A DNA stretch of 64,000 nt from Phymatolithon calcareum. Lineage: Eukaryota > Rhodophyta > Florideophyceae > Hapalidiales. How positions within the stretch are numbered: position 1 is the stretch's first letter; the number at the start of each line of letters is the position of its first letter. Below the pieces are notes generated by a model, which searched no databases, was not told the origin of the DNA, and saw only the letters and a program-made list of their open reading frames with translations. The stretch spans positions 744,001 to 808,000 of the forward strand of contig OZ345356.1 in assembly GCA_977006965.1 (NCBI GenBank). The letters run 5' to 3'. Shown here one piece after another: positions 53,860 to 62,940 of this stretch. Both the position numbers and the translations under genes were made by a program.

Positions 53860-54599
53860 GTGGACTAGACTTTAGACTTAAGACCGTCCGCCGTAGAATA
53901 GCAAGCCTTTTTCGGCAGATTCAAAATCAGTGCGATGAACGCGATAAAGTTCAAAATGAGCTCACTATCGCAGTTCACAGTGACTGATACGGAGGTGAAA
54001 AGAAAATTGTTGAAACTTTCTTCGTTCCAACAGTATGGCGATTTTACTTTTTTTTTGAGCAAAGTTTATTTAAAAGCCCCACAGACTTCCGAAGATATGG
54101 GCAAGGCTTCCTCAGTTGCTACCTACCTTGGCGATTTTACTGTGCTCTAGGATCTCTCTGTCTCTCGAAAGTACTTCAAATGTTTTGAATCGTGAGCTGA
54201 ACTTAACTGCATCCATGCGGTGTCGAGAGGTAGGAACTTAGACTTCAGAAAACTCATCAAATTCGTCCAACTTCCGCTGAACAGAATTTTCGTATCATCT
54301 CGACACAGAGCTCATGCAAGCACACCTTGGCATATCTTTGAGGTTGTACGGTTACCAAAGAAAGCCAATTCCATCATTTTCGAGTTACAGATGTCGTTTT
54401 CCTATTTGCGTCGTAAACTAAATAATTTACTCTTCACAGAGAACGTATCCGCTTCATGGAATAAGGTGGAGCTGATCATTTTGTTCAGCGCAGTGTAAAC
54501 TAGTTGTTTGACTTGCCGTAGATGGCGCTCATCAATTTGAACATTCTTGATACCGCCGATGGGCACCCATTTGACTGGGAATTTATACATATGTCGCAC
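53860..54599 (-). pseudogene. Module gene a, M3
   Basis: It begins MRHMYKFPVKWVPIGGIKN, then RHLRQVKQLVYTALNKMI and KSKLFSLRRK. After a small frame change it reads CNSKMMELAFFGNRTT and FLKSKFLPLDTAWMQ. A TAG follows ETERS. The C-terminal block (NNFLFTSVSVTVNCDSE) is cut by the short retroposon at 54049-54129. Confidence 0.5.
54049..54129 (-). mobile_element. 81 bp poly(A) retroposon fragment
   Basis: Direct repeat GGCGATTTTACT at 54037-54048 and 54130-54141. Read on the minus strand it ends GTGGGGCTTTTAAATAAAC and poly(A), the same 3' end as 23248-23440. Confidence 0.8.
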
Positions 54600-54983
54600 A
54601 TCAAGAACGATCTCAACTAAGTGCTTCTTCCTTTCTGTTTAAGCAGAAAGACCCAGAGGTGGGTGTTTGTAGTCTAATGAATAGTGGTACACCAACAAAA
54701 AAAGAAAGTCTTCTTTAGACAAAATCCGGCCAAAACCTCCTGTCGTCAGCAGACGAGTTCGTAACTTTTAAACGAAAATCTTCCTTTCTTCTTCTTTTTA
54801 AGACAATATCTACTCCAACAGTTTTCTTATAGGTCGTACTTTTGAACGGGAGCTCCGTTTAATTTTCCAAAAATAGATCTAAACAGCTGATCACTAGTTC
54901 TCTACTGCCAACAATTCAACGGTTCGAGCTCCTGCACTGATTAATTTTCTTCAACTAGCTGCCGTTTTTATCAAATTATAGAG

Positions 54984-54992
54984 TGATATATA
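54984..54992 (+). promoter_or_regulatory. TATA-like box of gene b, M3
   Basis: GATATATAAC lies about 50 bp before the ATG at 55041 and is kept in M2 and M4 as well. Confidence 0.45.
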
Positions 54993-55040
54993 ACCGCAGA
55001 GGGTCTTAAAAAGCAAGAAAGAAAAACTAAGAGCTATTAA

Positions 55041-55600
55041 ATGGAAAGGTACCTTGAAGTGGCTGAGAAAATGGGTTCCACTGAGGCTGTCAATGCCATA
55101 AGAAAAATTATGAGATCAAAAGTCGGAAGGAAAGAGATGAACAAGGCACTCGGAGCCGTGCATCCAATCAAGAGCACTCATAAACTTCCGGTGACGGTAA
55201 GCCATATGAGCATCGGAAGCCCTACGGAGGAGGAAGAACTCGTTTTGACTATGTACAACATCGGCTTTGCTCTTATGAAGGTATTCCATTGAGTTCACGA
55301 TTTCTTTTCTGGCAATAACACACTGGTTCTAACTCTTTTTTTCACTTTTGTGTCCTTTTCTTGTCAAGCTGGGAAGTATCTCTTAGAGATCAGACATCAG
55401 ACGTTTTCTGGACTGAAGTTTTTACCGCATGTCGGAAAGCCGGCGTGATAAACAACGTTGCAACCATTTTTCTAACCCCCGTGACAGAGGTAGGCTTTGG
55501 AGTTTTGGTGACTATGCCTCTTTTAACGAAATGGAGCTTTCGGGTTCCGATTGAGACCTCGCTGCTCGCCAGGAGTGTTGCCCCAAGCGTCAGCGGATGA
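55041..55600 (+). CDS. Module gene b, M3 (best 5' end)
   Basis: ATG at 55041 opens MERYLEVAEKMGSTEAVNAI and continues through GRKEMNKALGAVHPIKSTHK and SHMSIGSPTEEEELVLTMYN to GFALMK at 55280. GTATTC follows as donor. The intron contains TTCTAAC and a pyrimidine tract, and an AG near 55376 leads into YLLEIRHQTFSGLK. Exon 2 then loses about 30 bp present in M2 and M4 (the KKALEPDWTVVVSE part), keeping AGVINNVATIF. 3' exons are not found. No domain recognised. Confidence 0.5.
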
Positions 55601-56171
55601 GTTGGTAACACTACAACAAGAATTTCTTCTGCTTCTTCTTATAACCCCCGTGACCCACATGTCCACGAGTGAGTGCACCAGGTATTATAAATGAACATGC
55701 AAATAGTGCTCGTGGCGAGAGCCGAGACCCCCGATGATGTACACCCGTAGAACCCCACATGCGGAAGGAACCAGTTGTTTGTCTCCACGACAAGCAGTTT
55801 CAAGAAAAATCTACCTTTCTTCTTCCACGACGAGCAGATTGGCTGTAGCATAAGCTGCTTTATCATAATTTATGTTCATTAGTTCATTCGTTCATTTTGA
55901 GTAACTTTACTCACGTTGTGGAGCAAGCAGCAAGTTGAGGACCTAAGGTTCTTCCATTGTAAAATCTTTGTTGCAAGTTTGACTATATGACAGCAGTACA
56001 ATACCAAATCGCAATCCCGGGGAAATATGTTTCAGTGCTCCAATCATATGTGGGGGTTGTGCACCGGCTGCGAGGGATGACATGAGCCCGAGGGCGTGAT
56101 ATTCAACCGAGGCGCAGTCGAGGAGGGGGTAGACATGTCGATGATCGGCTTCCTCTTGCAACTGATTTCTT
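55600..56171. other. Block downstream of M3, no gene seen
   Basis: Contains the TGTACACC stretch (55738), an A-rich retroposon-like end (AAGAAAAATCTACC at 55803), and the segment ATTTTGAG to TTTGACTATATGACAGCAG shared with 45100-45210. No supported gene. Confidence 0.45.
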
Positions 56172-56310
56172 CTATGTCATCCCTAGGGATGACATAGCAG
56201 CTTTGATAGGACACTCGTACGAAATCCTTATTTTCCACTTGTTTCCCTCGCAATTTCGAAGTCATTTCCAATGAAGACATAGAGTCTGATGTCATCCCTA
56301 GGGATGACAT
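56172..56310. repeat. Two perfect palindromes sharing one core
   Basis: 56172-56197 is a perfect 26 bp palindrome (each half reads CTATGTCATCCCT inward, centred on TA-GG pairs). 56289-56310 is a perfect 22 bp palindrome with the same ATGTCATCCCT halves. They are 91 bp apart. A further GGGATGACAT half-site lies near 56074. This may be the termini of a small mobile element or a protein-binding array. Confidence 0.7.
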
Positions 56311-56335
56311 ATAGGGCAAGACAAAATCCTATTTT

Positions 56336-56573
56336 TTGAGTATGTTCTAAGGGTGTCCCCGGTCTCTCAGGAAGAGCTGGGAATCAATTTTCTTCATTGA
56401 AAAAACAAGCTGGTTTCCAATCATGCTCTCGAGGCATCAATCACTCTCAGATCTGAGTATGTTCTAAGGGTACATCTGGTCTCTCAGGAAGAGCTGGGAA
56501 TCAATATTCTTCATTGAAAAGACAGGTTTGTTTCGAATTATTCCCTCCAGGCACCAATCACTCTCAGATAATT
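56336..56573. repeat. Tandem duplication of about 119 bp
   Basis: Two adjacent copies, each starting TGAGTATGTTCTAAGGGT and ending ATCACTCTCAGAT, with roughly 10% divergence by eye. Confidence 0.75.
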
Positions 56574-57149
56574 AGCTTCGAAGCTCGACTTTTCTTTAGT
56601 TGAATATCATTCCCTTCGTGGTCAAGTTACAGAATTCAGCCTAAGGAAGACGTGAGATAATGCTACACCTTGAGCTGGGGACCACGGCAGAGGGCGAGAA
56701 GCAAAACGGTTTAGAAGGTGAAACTGCCCATAATACAGTTGTACTGCGTCGTCTTGTGGCCCCATACTCTGGTACAAGGCGCCATGTCCGCCCGGATTCA
56801 TTTTGCCTCGCGCAATATTCATCGACGTTCTTTGCTCCAACGGCGGTGTTGAAACCCACTTAACTCCCCCGAAGATGGAAAGTAAGCCACAAGTGGCATG
56901 ATGACTACTTTAGCGGTTCAAAACAACTGCAGAGTATGACAAGTCAAGGAATTAACCCTCGTGTTCTCATCATGTTATGGACTTGCTGGCGCCGCAATCA
57001 ACATATGTGGCACTTCAACAGGTAGAAACTGTTTTGCTAAGCATGTTGAACACATCCATGAGCTTGATGCGTTTGATGAGCCTAATAATGAGTAGCTTTC
57101 GTTGGCAAAAAAAATGATTCTCATTCCCTCAATTGAAGGAAAATTCCCG
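56574..57149. other. Spacer without a recognised gene
   Basis: A short plus-strand frame (56660-56863) and its minus-strand shadows are open, but I see no conserved motif or second copy. No gene supported. Confidence 0.35.
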
Positions 57150-57560
57150 TCACATAGACACTAGATCCACAAAGGGAATATGCAAAATGAATGAATTAAT
57201 TAAAGAAGCTACAGGTGTACATCATCGGAGGTCACTGCTCTCTCTATTGCACTATTCGCACGTTTATTTATGATATATGAAGCATATGCTAATGGACCTG
57301 TGGGTGACGGTGGATTAGACAGTATTACAAGCAAAGTTAATTGAAGAAATGGGCACTCAAGGATCATGGGCAGTTGGAATACACAACAGAATCCTGAAGA
57401 AGCCTTCATGGACCCCGCCAGAAGAGTTTGATGTGGCTAGAGCCATTGACGTGATTTTATATAACTCCGAATAAGGAAGCTGAATTTTTAATGCTAATAG
57501 AATATGCCTAGAAAGGTGCCGACTTTCCTCCAGTTCGGACACATGGTACCCTCCCAATAA
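57150..57560 (+). mobile_element. LINE family 2 3' end, M4 block
   Basis: Reversed relative to the M1 and M2 copies. From about 57340 it encodes GTQGSWAVGIHNRILKKPSW and ARAIDVILYNSE with TAA (57471), then the family 3' UTR to TTTAATTAGGACAGC. Confidence 0.65.
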
Positions 57561-57724
57561 ATCCATTTAATTAGGACAGCATTACAATTTTTGTACGTAC
57601 ATTCTGAACAACGCATGTGCGCGCAAAGGGAACACTCCTCCGTAGTACTGGAGGATACGTTTCTAGAGACGAAAGACAGACTTTTAAAATGTACTGTTAT
57701 TGCACAAAATGTCGTTTGGTGATT

Positions 57725-58850
57725 CTACAGTAACTGCAGATAATGCGCGCTTTTAGATGAATCTAAGATGGGGTAAGGCGGAATTTTTGTAGAGGAGGCG
57801 TGCTGACTAGTCTTCCAGGTAGTGCTACGACGCGCGTGCTCTGAAACGAGCTCCAACCAAAGTGATCCCCAATTTGGCATCCCGCGCGCATTCTCGAGCC
57901 GGTCATCCTCATTCAGAAACAGCTTCGCGCCAGCGTATATTTCGCACTCATTTAGTTCTCTCGTTTCCTCTTCCAATACTTCTGTTCAGGAGTTGCTGGA
58001 GCACAAAGTCACGCCCCCACCAGAGGAATACATTGTGCGTCGTGTCAGTATATAGCACGCTACAATCGGCTTATCAACAGAGAGAGACAATCAATGCACT
58101 TACCAATCTTTCTTCAAAATTATCCTTGTTCATTTTTCCGTTCGACTGCTTAGCAGTATTCCATTTCATTCAGGTCTTTTCAGCCTCAGGAATGCAGTTT
58201 CGACCAACACGAGAAGACGCAGAGTCGTCACGGGGGTTATAGGAAGAAGAAGAAGAAATTCTTTTTATAGTGTTACCAACGCATCTGCTGCCGCTTGGGG
58301 CAACAATTCTGGCGAGCCACGACGACTCAATAGGAATCCAAAAGCTCCATTTCGCAAAAAGTGGCACAGTGACAAAAACTCCGAAACCTACCTCTATCAG
58401 GGGGGTTAGAATAATGGACGCAGCGTTGTTTATCACGCCGGCTTTCCAACATTCGGAAATAACTACTGTCCAGTCCGGTTCAAGAGCCTTTTTCAGTCCC
58501 GGAAACGTCTGATATCTGAGTTCCAAAAGGTACTTCCCAGCTTGAGAAGAAAAGGGCATAAAAAGGAAAAAAAGAGTTAGAACCAATGTGTCATTGCCAG
58601 AAAAGAAATCGTGAACTCAATGGAATACCTTGATAAGAGCAAAGCCGATGCTGTACATAGTCAAAGCGAGTTCTTCATCCTCTGTAGAGCTTCCAATACT
58701 CATATGCTTTACCGTCACCGGAAGTTTATGCGTGCGATTGATTGGATGCACGGCTCCGAGTGCCTTGCTCATCTCTTTCCTTCCGACTTTTGGTCTCATA
58801 AGTTTTCTTATGGCAGTGACAGCCTCAGTGGAACCCATTTCCTCAGCCAC
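57725..58850 (-). pseudogene. Module gene b, M4, start codon lost
   Basis: Minus-strand counterpart of M2. The start is ATT as in M2. Exon 1 reads RYLEVAEEMGSTEAVTAIRK to YSIGFALIK. Exon 2 is the longest of the four: GKYLLELRYQTFPGLKKALE, then DWTVVISECWKAGVINN and AASIILTPLIE before a GTAGGT donor. The 3' part (57976-57725) reads EEETRELNECEIYAGAKLFL and GMPNWGSLWLELVSE. The shared lesion ties M4 to M2. Confidence 0.5.
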
Positions 58851-59309
58851 TTCAAGGTACCTTTCAATTTGATAGCTCTTAGATTTTCTTTTTTGCTTTT
58901 TAAGACCCTCTGAGTTTATATATCACTCTATAATTTGATAAAAACGGCAGCTAGTTGAAGAGTATTAATCCGAACAGGTGCTCGAACCGTTGAATTGTTG
59001 GCAGTAGAGAACTAGTGATCAGCTGTTTAGATCTATTTGTGGAAAATTAAACGGAGCTCCCGTTCAAAAGTACGACCTATTAGAAAACTGTTGGAGTAGA
59101 TACCGTCTTAAAAAGAAGAAGAAAGAAAGACTTTTGTTTAAAAGTTCCGAACTCGTCCGCTGACGACAAGAAGTTCTGGGAGGATTCTGTCTAAAGAAGA
59201 GTTTCTTTTATTGTTGGTGTAACACGATTCATTGGACTACAAAAACCCACCTCTGGATCATTCTGCTTAAACAGAAAGGAAGAAGGACTTAATTGAGATC
59301 GTTCTTGAT

Positions 59310-59989
59310 GTGCGACATATGTATAAATTCCCAGTCGAATCGATGCCCATCGGCGGTATCAAGAATGTACAAAGTGATGAACGTCATCCACGGCAAGTCA
59401 AACAACTGGTTTACGCTGTAGTGAACAAAATGATCCGCTCCACTGTATTCCATGAAGCGGATACGTCCTCTGTGAAGAGTGAATTATTTAGTTTACGACT
59501 CAAAGAGGAAAATGACATCTGTAACTCGAAAATGATGGAATTGGCTTTCCTTGGTAACCGTACAACCTCACAAATATGCCAAAGTGTGCTTGCACCAGCT
59601 CTGTGTCGAGATGATACGAAACTTCTGTTCAGTGAAAGTTGGACGAATTTGATGAGTTTTCTCAAGTCTAAGTTCCTACCTCTCGATACGAGAGACTGAG
59701 TCTCAGTCTCTCATTCACTGAGAGATCCTAGAGCACATTAAAATCGCCATGCCGTCGGAACGAAGAACGTTTGAACAATTTTCTTTTCACTTCCGGATCA
59801 TTCAGTGTGAACTGCGATAGTGAGCTCATTTTGAACTTTACCGCGTTCATTGCACTGATTTCGAATCTGCCAAAAACGGCTTGGTTTTTTACCGCCGAGG
59901 GCCTTAAGTCTATCGTCTTGTCCATGCGGATAGCATGCATATACAATGATTGGCGCACTAAAACATATATCCCCGAAATCGCGATTTGA
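59310..59989 (+). pseudogene. Module gene a, M4 (best N-terminal half)
   Basis: ATG at 59310 opens MRHMYKFPVESMPIGGIKNV, then RQVKQLVYAVVNKMI, KSELFSLRLKEENDICNSK, MMELAFLGNRTTSQICQS, and FSESWTNLMSFLKSKFLPLD, with TGA at 59697-59699. A small inverted sequence (GAGAGACTGAGTCTCAGTCTCTC) lies at that point and seems to have broken the frame. The C-terminal block (NNFLFTSGSFSVNCDSE, ISNLPKTAW) resumes at 59771. Predicted cytosolic or nuclear; no domain recognised. Confidence 0.5.
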
Positions 59990-59993
59990 TAGT

Positions 59994-60267
59994 TTTTTTT
60001 GAATTTTTAATTTATTAAACGCCCTCAGAAACACTCATAAGACTGTAAGGGAGATGCGTTTCAGATGCTACTACCTTGGTAGCTCCGTTACTCTGTTCAA
60101 GCCCGCAAAACCCGGGCTCGTTGCTATCGACGTAGCCCTAGCTGCAAAAACGCTCCTCCAGAGAAAGTGGAGAGAAAAACTTAGAGTCCACTTGTCCTGT
60201 TCGTAGGAATCTCAGCGTCGCCGTTCTATTTTGTCTTGGTCTATTCCATGTCGTCATAAAAGACGAT
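59994..60267 (-). mobile_element. SINE2, inverted orthologue of the 45456 copy
   Basis: Flanked by TCGCGATTTGATAGT (59979-59993) and TCGCGATTTGGTAGT (60268-60282). It sits at the same site, relative to M4, as the copy at 45456 relative to M2, so it was inherited through the inverted duplication. Confidence 0.85.
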
Positions 60268-60284
60268 TCGCGATTTGGTAGTGC

Positions 60285-60497
60285 GGGATATTTGATGATT
60301 TTATTTTAGAGCTCCCAAAGCCTCACCTTGGAGTAACGGGGCAGCTCTTGCGTTATTCTCTAAGCTAAAGTCGTCTGGCTACTCAAAATGTTCTTGATTC
60401 GTCATTCGCCTCCCAACAAGAGCTCCTGTTAGTCTCTTGCACTCAAACTCAATTTCTGTACTCATCTTCGACGACGCTAGAGTACGTTGTAAGGCGA
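60285..60497 (-). mobile_element. LINE family 1 fragment, inverted orthologue of 45226
   Basis: 213 bp with GATTTGGTAGTGC at 60272-60284 and 60498-60510. Same ends as the left-arm copy. Confidence 0.85.
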
Positions 60498-61109
60498 GAT
60501 TTGGTAGTGCACTGCTGTCATATAGTCAAACTCGCAACAAAAGTATTAGAATGGAAGAAGCTTAGGCCCTCGAAGTGTTGCTAGTTCCACAAGCGGAATA
60601 CGCAAAATGAATGAATGAACTAAAGAACAAAAATTATGATAAAGGAGCTTTTGCTACAGCTAAAATCAATCCGATCCGCATCCGTGAATGGGTGGATGAA
60701 GCTCGACCTGCCCTGTACTGTGCCACGTATTTGGTGACTTTTTCGGATCAGTCTCCGCTTCCAAAAATTCATATCTTAAAAATTAGTTATTTTTTCAGTA
60801 TTCTCAATCAGATTCGCCCTCACGATTCTAAAAAATCCGTTCCGCGCACGATTAATTTATCTATTTAGCGGTTCCATTCCGCTCCATTCCGTTAACCCTC
60901 TCGTACTGCACATCCTTTTCTAGACAAATCTGTCCTGTTTGGGTCATTCTTATTTTTTGGATACTTCTTGTAGATTTTATTGTTAAAATAATTCAATGAT
61001 AGTCCATTTCGGGTCTTAAAATCCACCTTTCGGAGTATTGACCGCTATTATTGAGCCCCAGCACCATTTTAATCTACGTTCGTCGTATCATTAGGGCCTT
61101 AGGAATGTT

Positions 61110-61421
61110 ATGAGTGCAGTTTTTCAGAGCATGAGTGAGTTTTGTTGGATCTATAATGTAGAGAGTGACGTACACAGGAAGGAAGCAGTTCAGAAGCTTT
61201 ACCATCAGAATCACAGAGAGCGCATACATTTTGACATCATAAAGTTTTCGGATTGGACGTCCGCTGCAAGGGAAGCACAAAGATGGATAGCTCTGAAGAG
61301 CCCCCGCGCTCCTTCGTTGTGCAGGTATGAGCGGGTCGCATGCCTTGATTGTAGGGCACCTTTATGTTTCGGGGATTTTAGAAGCCGCTATAGCCTACAT
61401 GCCATGGAGGAAAGGCACTAG
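61110..61421 (+). pseudogene. piggyBac transposase C-terminal remnant
   Basis: 103 codons. Only the last part is recognisable: RYERVACLDCRAPLCFGDFR then SRYSLHA and stop, resembling the C-terminal Cys-rich zinc finger of piggyBac transposases (C-x2-C, then LC and a YH-like end). The RNase H-like core is missing, so the element could not have moved itself. AATAAA follows at about 61428. Confidence 0.5.
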
Positions 61422-61500
61422 ACACCAATAAAGACCCAGACTATGGACGTTTTTCTATCTCTGATTTGTCAAAAGTGCGCAGTATCGCATTGTCCACTAT

Positions 61501-61992
61501 CTAAGACTCATGGAAGTTGGAATCTTGCCAGTTGTACGCTCGTAGAGCACTATTGATCTCCGGTGATATCCCGTTGCGCACTCCTACATCTACACGGCGA
61601 GCATAACCCATGCGACGAGCTAGTATGTACCGCCAATGACAGCGGTACAAATCAGAACTGTACCATCCAATCGAATTCATGGAGCTCTCTCTCCAGACAA
61701 CCTTCTGCGATACGTATTCCTCTGCTCCATGATATGACTCTAGTTTTTCTGGGTTGAGAAGTGTCAAGAGCAAAACAAAGTCCTCAATTGATCCTCCCAT
61801 TCCTCCATCTGCGACTGCCTTCATGATATACATTCCTATCTGCATGGCGACTGATCGTGAATGCTCTGTTTTGAAGGCCCTAAGAGCATACATGGCTCTC
61901 TCGTGGTCTGCCAAAGCTCCTCTCATCATGAAAACACATTTCCCATCCAGGCCGCAATGACTTATAGTCAAATCGTAGCTCATTAGGTACAC
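61501..61992 (-). CDS. Unknown 163-residue ORF inside the piggyBac-like element
   Basis: An uninterrupted minus-strand frame convergent with the transposase remnant. The composition looks like a real protein: hydrophobic-amphipathic segments (SVAMQIGMYIMKAVADGG, SIEDFVLLLTLLN) and aromatic-rich WYSSDLYRCHWRYI. I recognise no domain. ATG at 61992 is the first in frame; an upstream exon cannot be excluded. It could be cargo carried by the element or part of its 5' region from a rearrangement. Confidence 0.45.
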   Translation of the reverse strand: MYLMSYDLTISHCGLDGKCVFMMRGALADHERAMYALRAFKTEHSRSVAMQIGMYIMKAVADGGMGGSIEDFVLLLTLLNPEKLESYHGAEEYVSQKVVWRESSMNSIGWYSSDLYRCHWRYILARRMGYARRVDVGVRNGISPEINSALRAYNWQDSNFHES

Positions 61993-62411
61993 AGATGAAC
62001 CGCAAAGGACACGCAGGCCGAAACGCTCAGCTTAGGGGCCAAATTCGAATGTTTTGCTCGATGTAGAACTGCCCGTATCTTTTTTTTCCAGCCGATTTTC
62101 TGAAAACAAAAAAACAGGTCCAGGTACTGTGCTTAATAAGACATCCACCTTGAAATAATATCCGAACGCGCAACGGCTAACTGTCTACATCATCTGAACG
62201 AATAGGGATATTTGGACACGAAAATCGCGGCTTTGCTTGTAGCTTCGCATACCCTGCGCGAACTCACTTCAAACTTGTTCAGTACGAGCGCTTTCACATG
62301 TCGAAGGACAGGAAATACTCTATAACGTGTTTCGATGCGCGTGGGCCTCGCAAAAGAATTTATTTTACTGTGTCCCAATAAACCTCAATTGTAGCAGAAC
62401 GAGGGGGTTAA

Positions 62412-62940
62412 AAAGAGAAAAAAATGAATCCAATCCGAATCCGTTTTCCAAAATGTCGTGAGTAATCCGTCCTGATTTCCAAATTTTTTTAGTAAAACTA
62501 CGGATTACGCGGTCCGGTCCGACCCCTAAACAGTATCGCAAATCATCATACTGTCTCCCACGGCTCTCGGCAACAGCTCTGACCTTCCTGTAAATTCAGA
62601 GAACCTTGCTACGTCACTGCGCCCGACCAACACAGAGTCAGTCATTGGCGACGCCCGACGTGCAAGCAGCAGTGTGTGGGTGAAGAACATACGTGAAAGC
62701 ACCCCACCGTGCGCAATCAGGTTGCACGCCAAAGCGATAAGCGACTTTAGCAAACGAGGAGTTTGTTTACTTTTGTGGGTTGATCTCAGGGGGTTACGGA
62801 AATCAACGTTTTCGGGATATTTTCATATATTTGAAGGATTTAGAAATGCAGTCCCAATGAACTTTCCTGAAGCACGAATATAAGTTCATAATTCTCTTTT
62901 CGCATTAGCGTTTCTCATACGCGCGAACACTACAGGAAAT
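62412..62940. repeat. Inverted-duplication segment, right arm end
   Basis: Reverse complement of 43897-44397. No gene. The match ends exactly where the hAT element begins. Confidence 0.7.

Larger units (their letters stand above)
60896..62407 (+). mobile_element. piggyBac-like element
   Basis: 1512 bp bounded by TTAA (60892-60895 and 62408-62411). Inverted termini are CCCTCTCGTACTGC and, read inward from the right, CCCCCTCGTTCTGC. The left arm of the inverted duplication has a single TTAA at about 44396-44399, the empty site. It contains the end of a transposase frame and one opposing ORF. Confidence 0.85.
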
